A stretch of DNA of 64,000 nt from Sphingomonas sp. (GTDB taxonomy: Bacteria > Pseudomonadota > Alphaproteobacteria > Sphingomonadales > Sphingomonadaceae), in NCBI RefSeq assembly GCF_019635515.1, contig NZ_JAHBZI010000002.1:817001-881000 (forward strand). Direction: 5' to 3'. Under the pieces are notes generated by a model, which had not been told where the DNA came from, did not search any database, and saw nothing but the letters and a program-made list of their open reading frames with translations. Below are positions 1 to 8,248 of the stretch, piece by piece. A program made the translations under genes and the position numbers. Position 1 is the first letter of the stretch. Every line of letters begins with the position of its first letter.

Positions 1-207
1 CAGTTCGAGGAACTGGCGGGCATAGGCGGAGAGGCTCTCCACATAGCGGCGCTGGCCCTCGGCATAGATGGTGTCGAAAGCGAGGCTGGACTTGCCCGAG
101 CCGGACAGGCCGGTGATGACCGTGAGGGTGTCGCGGGGGATGTCGATATCGACGTCCTTGAGGTTATGCTCGCGCGCGCCGCGGACGGAGATCTGGGTAA
201 GGGCCAT
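1..207 (-). CDS. uvrA: UvrA, excinuclease ABC subunit A (N-terminal 69 residues, partial)
   Basis: This is the 5' end of the gene for the damage-recognition ATPase of nucleotide excision repair; the rest lies beyond the left edge. The visible residues open with [20 protein letters not shown], the usual UvrA start, and carry the first Walker A loop GLSGSGKSS at about residues 33-41, followed by [20 protein letters not shown], a stretch typical of UvrA. The ATG at 205-207 fits the family's usual N-terminus. A LexA-type box sits just upstream (215-229), so SOS control is likely. Identity is certain from this N-terminus; only the length is unknown. Confidence 0.97.
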   Translation of the reverse strand, partial: MALTQISVRGAREHNLKDVDIDIPRDTLTVITGLSGSGKSSLAFDTIYAEGQRRYVESLSAYARQFLEL

Positions 208-214
208 GCCGGGT

Positions 215-229
215 GTTCTATCTTCGTTC
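215..229 (-). promoter_or_regulatory. LexA (SOS) box upstream of uvrA
   Basis: The sequence is GTTC-N7-GTTC, matching the alphaproteobacterial LexA operator, and lies 8 bp upstream of the uvrA start codon. uvrA is a classical SOS gene. The match is exact in all eight conserved bases. The site is in the divergent region shared with the methyltransferase gene. Confidence 0.75.
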
Positions 230-382
230 TTTTGGGGATGCCAGAGGAATTGAAATAGGAACGCGGCTGGCTGGATGCCAGTCGCGGCGTCCCTCCAATT
301 CGGAGGTCCGGAATCGACCAGCTTGTGCGAGCGGCCGCAATCCTGCGCGCTACGCTGCCCGCCTGCTTTGGGGGAGGCGGCG

Positions 383-1987
383 GTGAGCAAGCTCTATTAC
401 GGCGACAATCTCGATGTGCTGCGCGAGCGCATCGCCGATGCCAGTGTCGATCTGGTCTATCTGGACCCGCCATTCAATTCGAACGCCGGATACAATGTGC
501 TGTTCAGGGCGGCGGACGGCGTCGGCACGGACGCCAGCATCCAGGCGTTCGACGACACCTGGACCTGGGGCGACGCTTCGAAAAACGCGTTGCTCGACAT
601 CGCCTCGGGTACCAATCGCCAGCTCCAGGTGATGATGGAGGCGATGCACGCGGCGATCGGCGAGAACCCGCTAATGGCGTACCTTTCGATGATGGCGGTG
701 CGGCTGGTGGAATTGCACCGGGTGCTGAAGCCGACGGGAAGCCTGTATCTGCACTGCGATCCGACGGCCTCGCACTATCTCAAGCTGGTGCTGGATGCCG
801 TGTTCGGGTCGGAGAATTTCGGAAACGAGATCATCTGGCAGCGACAAAACGCCAAAGGTCTGGCCTCGACAAGATTCGCCCGAAATCACGATGTGATTTT
901 CCGGGTGACCAAATCAGGAAGCTGGATATGGAATCCGCAATATACGCCACATAACGATGGCTATGTAGCGGGATTCTATCGTCATTTGGATGAGGATTCG
1001 GGGCGGCGCTACCGGCTCGGCGATCTGACGAATCCGAACAAGAACCGGCCCAATCTCACCTATGAGTTTCTGGGGATCACGCGCGTGTGGCGCTGGACGA
1101 GAGAAAGGATGCAGGAGGCGTATGAAGCGGGCCTCGTTGTCCAGACCAAGCCGGGTGCCGTTCCGCAACTGAAGCGATATCTCGATGAGCAGGAAGGCAA
1201 CCCGGTTGGGGATATCTGGACCGATATTCGACCGGTTCAGGCGCAATCGAAGGAAGATCGTCATCTCGGCTATCCGACGCAAAAGCCCCGCGCGCTGCTC
1301 GAACGCATCATATCGGCATCCTCCAATTCCGGCGATGTGATCCTCGATCCATTTTGCGGCTGCGGCACCGCGGTCGATGCCGCGCAGAAGCTCGGGCGCG
1401 ATTGGATCGGGATCGACGTCACCCATATCGCCATCGGGATGATCGAGGACCGGATGCGCAGCGGCTATCCGGGGATCGAATTCGAGACGATCGGCGTGCC
1501 CAAGGACCTGGCCAGCGCCGAGCGGCTGGCCGAGGAGGACCCGCACCAGTTCCAGCAATGGGTGTCGTGGCAGGTCGGCGGCTTCCCGCGCGAAAAGAAG
1601 GGCGGGGACCGGGGTGTCGATGGCTGGTTCAACTATCTCGCCGCCAAGGGCCGGATCGAAACCGGCGTGATCAGCGTCAAGGCCGGCGGCAATGTCACGC
1701 CGACCATGGTGCGCGATCTCGGGCGGGTGATGGAGCGCGACAAGCACCGCTTCGGGCTGTTCGTGATGAAGGGGGCGCCGACCAAGGGCATGCGCGACGA
1801 AGCGGCCTCGCAGCCGGTGATCGAGACCGAATTCGGGCGGTTCCCAGCGTTGCAGTTCGTCACGCTTGAGGAGCTGTTCGACGGCCGCAAGCCGAAACTG
1901 CCGCCATTGATCAGCCCGGTGAAGAAGGCGTCGCGGGTCGAGACCCGGGCGTCGCATCAGCCGGGGGCGCAGGGCAGTCTGCTATAG
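383..1987 (+). CDS. Beta-class DNA methyltransferase with C-terminal nuclease-like domain
   Basis: Site-specific DNA methyltransferase (N6-adenine or N4-cytosine) of 534 residues. Motif IV (DPPF, residues 28-31) comes before the GYPTQKP motif (296-302) and the AdoMet motif DPFCGCGTA (322-330); this IV-before-I order defines the beta class. After about residue 385 a second domain carries [10 protein letters not shown] (407-415) and ISVKAG (430-435), the pattern of a PD-(D/E)XK/Mrr-like nuclease with Ser in place of the usual acidic residue before V-K. I chose the GTG at 383, preceded by GGGGAGG, over an upstream ATG at 275 because the protein then begins at the conserved YYGDNLDVL stretch. No separate restriction or specificity gene is nearby, so it is either an orphan methylase or a self-contained restriction-modification protein. 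Confidence 0.85.
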   Translation: MSKLYYGDNLDVLRERIADASVDLVYLDPPFNSNAGYNVLFRAADGVGTDASIQAFDDTWTWGDASKNALLDIASGTNRQLQVMMEAMHAAIGENPLMAYLSMMAVRLVELHRVLKPTGSLYLHCDPTASHYLKLVLDAVFGSENFGNEIIWQRQNAKGLASTRFARNHDVIFRVTKSGSWIWNPQYTPHNDGYVAGFYRHLDEDSGRRYRLGDLTNPNKNRPNLTYEFLGITRVWRWTRERMQEAYEAGLVVQTKPGAVPQLKRYLDEQEGNPVGDIWTDIRPVQAQSKEDRHLGYPTQKPRALLERIISASSNSGDVILDPFCGCGTAVDAAQKLGRDWIGIDVTHIAIGMIEDRMRSGYPGIEFETIGVPKDLASAERLAEEDPHQFQQWVSWQVGGFPREKKGGDRGVDGWFNYLAAKGRIETGVISVKAGGNVTPTMVRDLGRVMERDKHRFGLFVMKGAPTKGMRDEAASQPVIETEFGRFPALQFVTLEELFDGRKPKLPPLISPVKKASRVETRASHQPGAQGSLL

Positions 1988-1988
1988 G

Positions 1989-2312
1989 CTAGGCCGGGTT
2001 GGACAGAAGCTGCGACAATGCGTCCAGCCGGTCGCTCGCGGTGCGCAACGCGGCGAGGCGGGCGGCCTTGCTGGTGGCGGTGAAGAGCGCCGCGCGCGCG
2101 CCGTCGAGGCCCGATACCAGGGGGCCGTAGGAAGGCAGATTTGGCGGCAGCGCGGCCCAGGCCGATGTGCGCCGCATGATCTGATAGGACTGGCTGTATT
2201 CGGCATACCATTCGGTGATGATGCCGGCGACCGTCGCGGGATTGCGCATGCCTTCGCTGAGCGCGTGCATCATGTTCTGCGCGGCGATGCCAAGGTCGGT
2301 GCTGCTGGCCAT
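1989..2312 (-). CDS. Hypothetical protein, 107 aa
   Basis: I do not recognise this protein. It is a small soluble, mainly helical protein without signal peptide, membrane segment or cysteines. It starts with ATG one base after the end of the upstream lipoprotein gene, so the two are very likely co-transcribed and may work together. It ends only two bases from the convergent methyltransferase gene. Confidence 0.6.
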   Translation of the reverse strand: MASSTDLGIAAQNMMHALSEGMRNPATVAGIITEWYAEYSQSYQIMRRTSAWAALPPNLPSYGPLVSGLDGARAALFTATSKAARLAALRTASDRLDALSQLLSNPA

Positions 2313-2313
2313 A

Positions 2314-3384
2314 TCAGGCTCCCTTGAACGAGAGGATCAATGCGGCGACGATGTCGAACGCCTTGGTCAGGCGATCGCGCAGGATGCGTGCGAGCTTCGC
2401 GCGTTCCTTGGCATCGAGGTTGGGGTGCTCGCCCAGCGTATCGCGGAGCTCCGCATCGGCTTCGGCAAGCGCGGTCAGAGCGGTGTCGAGCGCGGGAAAC
2501 AGCTTGCCGCTTTCAATCTGCTCGGCGGCGCGATCATAATAGATTTCGGCCAGCTTGCGGCGCACTTCTCCGCTGACCGGGGCATTGTCCTTACCCTTGA
2601 TGGTGATCATCGCCATATAGGCGCTGGTGGTCCGATGGTCCTGATCGGCATCGCGCGCCCATTCCCATGCGCGCAAATGGGTTATCAGATCCTCGACGAG
2701 CTTCTTGCGGTGCGGATCCTTCGCCACCAGCTTGCGCAGCTCCTCGACCTTGTGCTTCTCGTCCGCGAGGGCTTCGAGGAACTTCGCGAGTTCGCCAACC
2801 GCGGCAAGCCGCGCATCCTTGTCGTCGGGCACCAGCTTCGCGGCCTTGCCGACGCCGAGCGCCGCGAGCATCTTTTCGCCCGAGCGGAGCAATCCGATGG
2901 AATCGGTGAAGTCCTTCGAGAAGTCATCGCCATCATCGGCGAGAATCCTGTCGATCGCGCCGAAATAGGCGCTGAGCCCCTCGATCAGCCGCAGCGTCGG
3001 CTGAATTTCGCGCTCGGCCGGCGCCAGGGACAGGATGGCACGATCGCGACGGTCGGCATCGAGCGCCGCCGCTTCCTCGGCCGACAAGCATAGCCAGCCC
3101 GCCGCCTGGTCCGTGAAATTCCTGGCCGGGTCGAGCCGGGGCGGATCGCGCAGATACGCGATATCCGGATAGCAGTTGGGATCGAGGCCGATGATCTCGA
3201 GATTGGCCGCGCGCCGCGTCTTCGCCGCAGTGCCGAGATAGTCGCGCGCGAGCGTCATCGCCGCCTTGCCCTTGGCCGACACATCGCCCGCATATTCGAC
3301 GCGAAGCGCGTTGAGCGCGCATCCCGACAGGGCGAATGCCAGCAACGGCAAGGTCGATTTGGCGACGAGCGATCTGGCCAGCAT
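2314..3384 (-). CDS. Predicted lipoprotein, 356 aa, unknown function
   Basis: The ATG at 3382-3384 gives a short basic N-terminus, a hydrophobic segment and a lipobox-like LSGC at about residues 19-22, so the product should be lipid-anchored in the envelope. The remainder is rich in charged helices (for example EEAAALDADRRDRAILSLAP), with no family I recognise. A longer open frame reaches upstream to 3825 but runs antisense through the carboxypeptidase gene and would bury the signal peptide, so the shorter start is preferred. It is followed at once by the 107-residue hypothetical gene. Confidence 0.7.
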   Translation of the reverse strand: MLARSLVAKSTLPLLAFALSGCALNALRVEYAGDVSAKGKAAMTLARDYLGTAAKTRRAANLEIIGLDPNCYPDIAYLRDPPRLDPARNFTDQAAGWLCLSAEEAAALDADRRDRAILSLAPAEREIQPTLRLIEGLSAYFGAIDRILADDGDDFSKDFTDSIGLLRSGEKMLAALGVGKAAKLVPDDKDARLAAVGELAKFLEALADEKHKVEELRKLVAKDPHRKKLVEDLITHLRAWEWARDADQDHRTTSAYMAMITIKGKDNAPVSGEVRRKLAEIYYDRAAEQIESGKLFPALDTALTALAEADAELRDTLGEHPNLDAKERAKLARILRDRLTKAFDIVAALILSFKGA

Positions 3385-3527
3385 GTCCCGTTCCCGAAAA
3401 TGGAGAGCGAATGGCGCACGCGACGCGGTACTAGGGCGCCAACAAGGCGAACCCGGCATATCTTCACATTTTCGTATAGATTTCGGCTTTTCGAGGAAAT
3501 CCCGATTGCCGCCGATTTGGCGGTAAT

Positions 3528-4355
3528 TCAGCCGTGGACGCTGACCCCGAACGGCACCACTCGGTTGAGCGCGACATGGCCGATCTCGCAGCGGCCGAGA
3601 TAGGGCACGCCCATCTCCTTGCACCAGCGATGCATCATGAACTCGCCGGACTCGCCGAAATCGACGTCGTTGTCGACGACCGCGCTGATCGCGCCGAGGC
3701 GGACGCCGGCAAGGCCCTTGAGCTGGGTGGCATGGGCCATGGTGAACAGCATGCGATCGACGCGGTACATCGGCTCGCCGACCTCCTCGATCATCAGCAC
3801 GTGATCGGTGAGATCGGGCATCCACGGCGTGCCGATCAGCGCGGTGAGGATCGAGAGGTTGAAGGCGGCGGCGGGCTTGCCGTCGAGCAGGCTCGGCTCG
3901 AGCCCGCTCTTGTCACGGTCGATCAGCCAGCTCAGCGCCCAGCCGGTATCGGCGCCCTTGTCGTTCTTGCCCATGCCGCTCGCCATCGAGGCGTGGCAGG
4001 GAAAACCGATGCGGCGGGCGTAGAGCGCGCCGAGCATGAAGCCCATGTCGGAGAAGCCCATATAGGTCTTGGTCCGCGCCGCCGGGCCGAGGTGCGGCAT
4101 CACCATTTCGAGAATGCGGTTCGACCCATAGCCGCCGCGCGCGAACCAGATCGCGTCGAAGCCAGGATCGTTGGCGAATTCGAGGAAGGCGGCGGCGCGG
4201 ACCTTGTCCGATCCGGCGAAGTGATTCTCGGTGACGAAGCATTGCGGGTGGAAGACGATATCATGCTGCGGATAGGTCAGCGCCATGAACGCGGCCATGC
4301 GCGCCGCGCTCTCCTGGCTGACCGTCCGTGCCGGTGCGACGACTCCGATGCGCAT
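3528..4355 (-). CDS. ldcA: LD-carboxypeptidase (S66 family, LdcA-like)
   Basis: Serine peptidase that removes the terminal D-Ala from L,D-linked murein tetrapeptides in the cytoplasm, a step in peptidoglycan recycling. The 275-residue protein has the nucleophile motif GGYGS (Ser78), the catalytic Glu in IEEVGEP (Glu190/191) and the catalytic His in GHVALN (His260), all in family order. The ATG at 4353-4355 is preceded by GAAGGGG; an in-frame ATG 21 bases further upstream would add seven residues before the first beta strand. It is divergent from a Mur-ligase-type gene with only about 40 bp between them, which fits joint control of recycling: LdcA makes tripeptide, and an Mpl-type ligase would reuse it. 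Confidence 0.9.
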   Translation of the reverse strand: MRIGVVAPARTVSQESAARMAAFMALTYPQHDIVFHPQCFVTENHFAGSDKVRAAAFLEFANDPGFDAIWFARGGYGSNRILEMVMPHLGPAARTKTYMGFSDMGFMLGALYARRIGFPCHASMASGMGKNDKGADTGWALSWLIDRDKSGLEPSLLDGKPAAAFNLSILTALIGTPWMPDLTDHVLMIEEVGEPMYRVDRMLFTMAHATQLKGLAGVRLGAISAVVDNDVDFGESGEFMMHRWCKEMGVPYLGRCEIGHVALNRVVPFGVSVHG

Positions 4356-4396
4356 GTGCTTGCCCCTTCCCTTCAAACTGGCGATAGCGCGAGGGC

Positions 4397-5788
4397 ATGG
4401 AACATCGCAAACCTTACTTCTTCGTCGGCATCGGCGGATCGGGCATGTTGCCGCTGGCGATGATCCTGGCGGGGCAGGGGGCGCGGGTTTCGGGTTCGGA
4501 CCGCAGCCTCGATTCGGGACGGCTGCCGGCGAAGTTCGACGATCTGGCGAAGCGCGGCGTGGCGCTGTTTCCGCAGGACGGCAGCGGGATTTCGGGCGAG
4601 CAGATCGTGGTCGCCTCGGCGGCGATCGAGGACACGGTGGCGGACATGGTCGCGGCGGCGGCGGCGGGATGCGCGCGGATGACGCGGGCCGAGCTGCTCG
4701 CCAGCCTGTTCAACGCCGCGCCGATGTCGATCGGGGTGGCGGGGACCAGCGGCAAATCGACCGTCACCGGCATGATCGGCTGGATCCTCCATGCCATCGG
4801 CCGCGATCCGACGGTAATGAACGGCGCGGTGATGAAGAACTTCGCCAACCCCGAGGCGCCGTTCGCCAGCGCGCTGGTCGGGCAGGGGGCGGATTTCGTC
4901 AGCGAGGTGGACGAAAGCGATGGCTCGATCGCGCTCTATTGGCCGAAGGTGGCGGTGCTCAACAATGTCAGCCTCGATCACAAATCGCTGGAGGAGTTGC
5001 GCGACCTGTTCGGGGCGTTCGCGGCCAAGGCGGTGACGACGGTGGTCAATGTCGGCGATGCCGAGAGCGCGGCGCTGGCGATGGCGCTCGACCGCAAGCG
5101 CTGCCTCACCTTCGCGGTCGAGGCCGAGGCCGATCTCGTCGCGCGGAACCTGACGCCCGAGGCCTATGCGATCGGCTTCGATCTCGAGTACGGGGGCGAG
5201 ACCCACCGCGTGTCGCTGGGGGTGCCGGGGCGGCACAATGTCGCCAACGCGCTGGCGGCGATCGGCGCGGCGATGGCGGCGGGGGTGCCGCTGGCGCGGG
5301 CGGCGAAGGCGATCGAGGGGTTTGCCGGGCTCAAGCGGCGCTTCGAACTGGTCGGCGAGGCGGGCGGTGTCGCCGTGATCGACGATTTCGGCCACAACCC
5401 CGACAAGATCGCCGCGACCATCGCGACGCTGCGCGCCTTTCCCGGGCGGCTGCTGCTGCTGTTCCAGCCGCACGGCTATGGGCCATTGAAGGTGATGCGG
5501 CGCGAACTGGTCGCGATGTTCGCCGGCAAGCTGGCGGCGGACGACCTGCTGGTGCTGCCCGACCCGGTCTATCATGGCGGGACGACGACGCGCGAAGTGA
5601 CCAGCGCCGATATCGTCGCGGACGTGGCGGCGACGGGGCGGCAGGCGCTGCATATCCCCGATCGCGCGGCGGCGGCGGCGCATCTGGTGGCGAGCGCCCG
5701 ACCCGGCGACCGCATCGTCGTGATGGGTGCGCGCGACGACACGCTGAGCCAGTTCGCGGCGGAGATGGCGGACACGCTCGCGCGCTGA
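4397..5788 (+). CDS. Mur ligase family protein, Mpl/MurC-like
   Basis: ATP-dependent ligase that joins an amino acid or peptide to UDP-MurNAc. The 463-residue protein has a Rossmann-type N-terminal domain with GIGGSGM (11-17) and SGSD, the ATP-binding loop [10 protein letters not shown] (113-122) of the central Mur domain, EVDESDGS, then the NNVSLDHK motif and the PGRHNVANA motif. The sequence resembles MurC and Mpl; the divergent LdcA gene favours an Mpl role (UDP-MurNAc:tripeptide ligation in murein recycling), because murC normally lies in the dcw cluster. Its substrate is not proven by sequence. Confidence 0.85.
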   Translation: MEHRKPYFFVGIGGSGMLPLAMILAGQGARVSGSDRSLDSGRLPAKFDDLAKRGVALFPQDGSGISGEQIVVASAAIEDTVADMVAAAAAGCARMTRAELLASLFNAAPMSIGVAGTSGKSTVTGMIGWILHAIGRDPTVMNGAVMKNFANPEAPFASALVGQGADFVSEVDESDGSIALYWPKVAVLNNVSLDHKSLEELRDLFGAFAAKAVTTVVNVGDAESAALAMALDRKRCLTFAVEAEADLVARNLTPEAYAIGFDLEYGGETHRVSLGVPGRHNVANALAAIGAAMAAGVPLARAAKAIEGFAGLKRRFELVGEAGGVAVIDDFGHNPDKIAATIATLRAFPGRLLLLFQPHGYGPLKVMRRELVAMFAGKLAADDLLVLPDPVYHGGTTTREVTSADIVADVAATGRQALHIPDRAAAAAHLVASARPGDRIVVMGARDDTLSQFAAEMADTLAR

Positions 5789-5868
5789 TTATGTCTGCAT
5801 TGTTGCGCACGCATGGACTCTGCCACCCGATCGGTCCATTGTGGACTCACTCCATTGGGGAGCGTCAC

Positions 5869-6069
5869 ATGAAATTCATGCAGTTGCTGCATTGCATGCG
5901 AGGGAAGCATCAGCGGAGTCGCGGACGGGCCTGGCTTGACGGTGACGTGTACCGGTCGTTCTGCCTCGGATGCGGCAAGCCGATGTTGCGCACGTATAAG
6001 GGCTGGATCCTGACATCAAACGCCGAAGGCGGCGGCCCTGGGGGGCCGGGAGCGGTGAGTCGGACCTAG
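5869..6069 (+). CDS. Small CxxC protein, possible zinc-binding, 66 aa
   Basis: A short basic protein with C-x4-H in its first 15 residues (CMRGKH) and a later CLGCGKPM pair, so a Cys/His zinc site is plausible. The ATG follows GGGGAG at good distance. The tail is glycine-rich. The same reading frame is open far upstream through the ligase gene, but that part is an out-of-frame shadow. Function unknown. Confidence 0.55.
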   Translation: MKFMQLLHCMRGKHQRSRGRAWLDGDVYRSFCLGCGKPMLRTYKGWILTSNAEGGGPGGPGAVSRT

Positions 6070-6183
6070 CGCGCCAGACGTCTCTGGAGCGAACGAGACA
6101 GAGGCGGTCGGCAACACCATATATTGCCGCCATGCGTCGTGCGTCACTTTATACATAGAATCCGAGCGATATGGGAATATTTG

Positions 6184-6402
6184 ATGCATCTTGAACTGTT
6201 GCCCATCTGGTTTTTGCCGCTCATCGCCGTGGTGGCCAGCGCATTGTTGGTCTCGTTCGTCTGGGTGCGGGTCAAGGCGCGCCGGCGCAAGCAGCGCCAG
6301 CACGAGCGCCGCCGCAAGAACATCGCCCATGCCCGCGCCTGGGACTGGGTCATGGGCCGCCGAGCGCCGCGGCTGACCGATCAGCGCTCGGTTCCCGAAT
6401 AG
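6184..6402 (+). CDS. Small single-span membrane protein, 72 aa
   Basis: The N-terminus carries one hydrophobic segment (WFLPLIAVVASALLVSFVWV, about residues 8-27), followed by a very basic tail (VKARRRKQRQ) and HARAWDWVMGRR. The positive-inside rule puts the tail in the cytoplasm. A weak GGGAA precedes the ATG. No family recognised; it may be a real small membrane protein, with moderate confidence. Confidence 0.45.
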   Translation: MHLELLPIWFLPLIAVVASALLVSFVWVRVKARRRKQRQHERRRKNIAHARAWDWVMGRRAPRLTDQRSVPE

Positions 6403-6497
6403 CGTTCTTGCATCGTTGCGCTTCGCGCTTCCAGACGTTTCGCCGACGCCCTTGCGACTGGCAATGCCCGGCGTGAGACGCGGTCATGTCTTGCTCG

Positions 6498-6548
6498 CTT
6501 TCCGATATGGAAAGCACCATTGACATAGCGCGATATCGTGCGTAAAGC
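6498..6548 (+). promoter_or_regulatory. Sigma-70-type promoter with two palindromes, likely operator
   Basis: TTGACA (6520-6525) and TAAAGC (6543-6548) are separated by 17 bp and lie just upstream of the membrane-protein/XRE/hydrolase operon. A palindrome CTTTCC-N5-GGAAAG (6498-6514) abuts the -35 box and an 8-bp perfect palindrome CGATATCG (6531-6538) lies in the spacer. Either could be the operator of the XRE repressor encoded in the operon; that link is inference. Confidence 0.6.
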
Positions 6549-6578
6549 TCCCTTTACTAATTCGAAAGGGGGCTTGAC

Positions 6579-6998
6579 ATGAATACCCGGAATCCCGCCC
6601 AACGCCGCTATGTCGCGCGGTTCGTGCCGGCGATGCTGGCCTATGTGATCGTGCTGTTCGCCTGCACCTGGGCGAATCGGGCGTATCAGCCCGAAGGCGC
6701 GGCGCTGTATGTGCTGTCGGTGCTGCCGTCATTGCCATTGCTCGCGGTGCTGGTGGTGATGGGGCTGTATCTGCGCGAGGAGCGGGACGAGTTCATCCGC
6801 AACCGGCTGGTCACGGCGATGATCGGTGGGATCGGCATCACGCTGGCGATCACATCGGTTTGGGGATTCCTCGAGGAAGGCGCGCATGTCGCGCACTTCC
6901 CGACCTTCCTCGCCTTCCCGATCTGGTGCGGTGCGTTCGGTTTCGTCCAATGCCTGGTGAGCCTGCGCGACCGGATGGCGGGAGGCGGCGATGCATAA
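6579..6998 (+). CDS. Integral membrane protein, 139 aa
   Basis: Four hydrophobic segments are visible, at about residues 15-32, 42-62, 75-95 and 105-125, separated by short charged loops such as REERDEFIRN. It is the first gene of a three-gene operon: its end overlaps the XRE regulator start by 8 bp. Pairs of a small membrane protein with a YozG-like XRE regulator are common in proteobacteria, but the function is not established. A good promoter lies upstream and AAGGGGG precedes the ATG. Confidence 0.8.
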   Translation: MNTRNPAQRRYVARFVPAMLAYVIVLFACTWANRAYQPEGAALYVLSVLPSLPLLAVLVVMGLYLREERDEFIRNRLVTAMIGGIGITLAITSVWGFLEEGAHVAHFPTFLAFPIWCGAFGFVQCLVSLRDRMAGGGDA

Positions 6999-7200
6999 CC
7001 GCCTCCGTGTGCTGCGCGCCGAGCGGGCGTGGAGCCAGCAGGATCTGGCCGAGCGGCTCGAGGTGTCGCGCCAGAGCGTCAACGCCATCGAGACCGGCCG
7101 CTACGATCCTTCGCTGCCGCTCGCCTTCAAGATCGCCGACCTGTTCGGCATGGCGATCGAGGACATCTTCACCAACCCATCCAAGGGAACACCGCAATGA
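6991..7200 (+). CDS. XRE-family helix-turn-helix regulator, 69 aa
   Basis: A single HTH domain: WSQQDLAERLEVSRQSVNAI (about residues 14-33) is the helix-turn-helix core, followed by ETGRYDPSLPLAFKIADLFG, as in the short YozG/YgzD-type regulators that act as dimers on their own operon. The gene overlaps the membrane-protein gene before it and the hydrolase gene after it (ATGA), so the three are translationally coupled. Palindromes at 6498-6514 and 6531-6538 are candidate targets. Confidence 0.9.
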   Translation: MHNRLRVLRAERAWSQQDLAERLEVSRQSVNAIETGRYDPSLPLAFKIADLFGMAIEDIFTNPSKGTPQ

Positions 7201-8153
7201 TCCGCCGTCTTCGTACCGCCGCCTGCCGCAAGAGCCGGCTGCCGCTTGTCGCCATCATGGTCGCGATCTGGGCCGCCAATGGTTCGCCCGGAATCGATGG
7301 CCGTGCCCGCGCGCAGATCGCTCCCGCCGCCCATGATGCCGGCGCCGCGATGATCCAGACACTGCACATCTCGGTGCAGGTGATCGGCAAGGGCAGCCCG
7401 GTGATCCTGATCCCCGGCCTCTCCAGCCCGCGCGAGGTGTGGGACGGGATCGCCCCCGAACTGGCCAAGACGCACACGGTGTATCTGGTGCAGGTCAACG
7501 GCTTTGGCGGCGACGATCCGCGCGCCAATCTGAAGCCCGGCGTGATCGACGGGATGGTCGCGGACCTGCACGACCTGATCGTCAGCCGGAAGCTGAAAAA
7601 GCCCGCCGTGATCGGCCATTCGCTGGGCGGTCTCGCCACGCTGATGCTGGCCAAGGCGTATCCGGGCGATGTCGGCAAGGCGATGATCGTCGATGCCTTG
7701 CCCTTTGTCGGATCGGCATTCTTCCCCGGATCGACCGTGGAAAGCGTCAGGCCGCAGGCCGAAGCGATGCGCGCGCAGATGGCGGGACTGTACGGTCAGC
7801 CGGTGCCCGAGGCGGTGCTGAACGCGATCGCCAACCAGAATGCGCTGAAGCCCGCGTCGCGCGAGACGGTGAAGGGCTGGATGGCCAAGACCGACATGCG
7901 CGTGTCGGCGCAGGCGATGTACGAGGATCTGCAGATCGATCTGCGCGGACAACTGGCCGCGATCACCGCGCCGGTGACCGTGCTGGTGCCCTGGACCGGC
8001 GCCGAGGGCACGACCAAGACCGAGCTCTATCGCGGCGAATATGCCGGGACGGCGAAGCTGAAGATCCAGGGCGTGGCCGATAGCGGGCACTTCATCATGC
8101 TCGATCAGCCCGAGGCGTTCCGCGCCGCGCTGACGGCGTTCCTCGCCGGATAG
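7197..8153 (+). CDS. Alpha/beta hydrolase, secreted or membrane-anchored
   Basis: A 318-residue alpha/beta-hydrolase-fold protein. The N-terminal 30 residues are basic then hydrophobic (SRLPLVAIMVAIWAA), so export or anchoring is likely. LIPGLSS (residues 71-77) supplies the oxyanion loop, GHSLGG (140-145) the nucleophile Ser142 and DSGHF the catalytic His (about 298). The substrate cannot be told. The ATG overlaps the stop of the XRE gene by 4 bp and the gene ends at a pair of strong hairpins. Confidence 0.85.
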   Translation: MIRRLRTAACRKSRLPLVAIMVAIWAANGSPGIDGRARAQIAPAAHDAGAAMIQTLHISVQVIGKGSPVILIPGLSSPREVWDGIAPELAKTHTVYLVQVNGFGGDDPRANLKPGVIDGMVADLHDLIVSRKLKKPAVIGHSLGGLATLMLAKAYPGDVGKAMIVDALPFVGSAFFPGSTVESVRPQAEAMRAQMAGLYGQPVPEAVLNAIANQNALKPASRETVKGWMAKTDMRVSAQAMYEDLQIDLRGQLAAITAPVTVLVPWTGAEGTTKTELYRGEYAGTAKLKIQGVADSGHFIMLDQPEAFRAALTAFLAG

Positions 8154-8159
8154 GCAAAC

Positions 8160-8194
8160 GAAGCCCCGGGGCGCTCACAAAACCCCGGGGCTTC
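8160..8194. terminator. GC-rich hairpin after the hydrolase gene
   Basis: Perfect 12-bp stem (8160-8171 with 8183-8194) around an 11-nt loop, seven bases after the hydrolase stop. There is no long T tract, but it lies between convergent genes together with a second hairpin, which fits a two-sided terminator. Confidence 0.65.
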
Positions 8195-8200
8195 GCGCTA

Positions 8201-8248
8201 AACGAAATGCGGCGCGGGTACCCGAGGGCACCCGCGCCGCATTTCGTT
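8201..8248. terminator. Perfect 19-bp hairpin between convergent genes
   Basis: The arms 8201-8219 and 8230-8248 are perfectly complementary over 19 bp with a 10-nt loop. The structure ends on the last base of the DUF2171 stop codon, so it forms at the very 3' end of that mRNA and should terminate or protect it. Confidence 0.7.

Noticed and set aside
3509..3523. Terminator hairpin after the LD-carboxypeptidase gene
   Set aside because: Only a 5-bp stem with a 5-nt loop and no T tract; too weak to list.
2314..3825. A longer start for the lipoprotein gene
   Set aside because: Extension to 3825 would overlap the LD-carboxypeptidase gene in antisense for about 300 bp and would place the lipobox signal peptide deep inside the protein.
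4285..6069. A 594-codon plus-strand frame spanning the Mur ligase
   Set aside because: Most of it is out-of-frame with the ligase and Arg/Gly-rich. Only its last 66 codons, with their own ribosome-binding site, look real and are listed separately.
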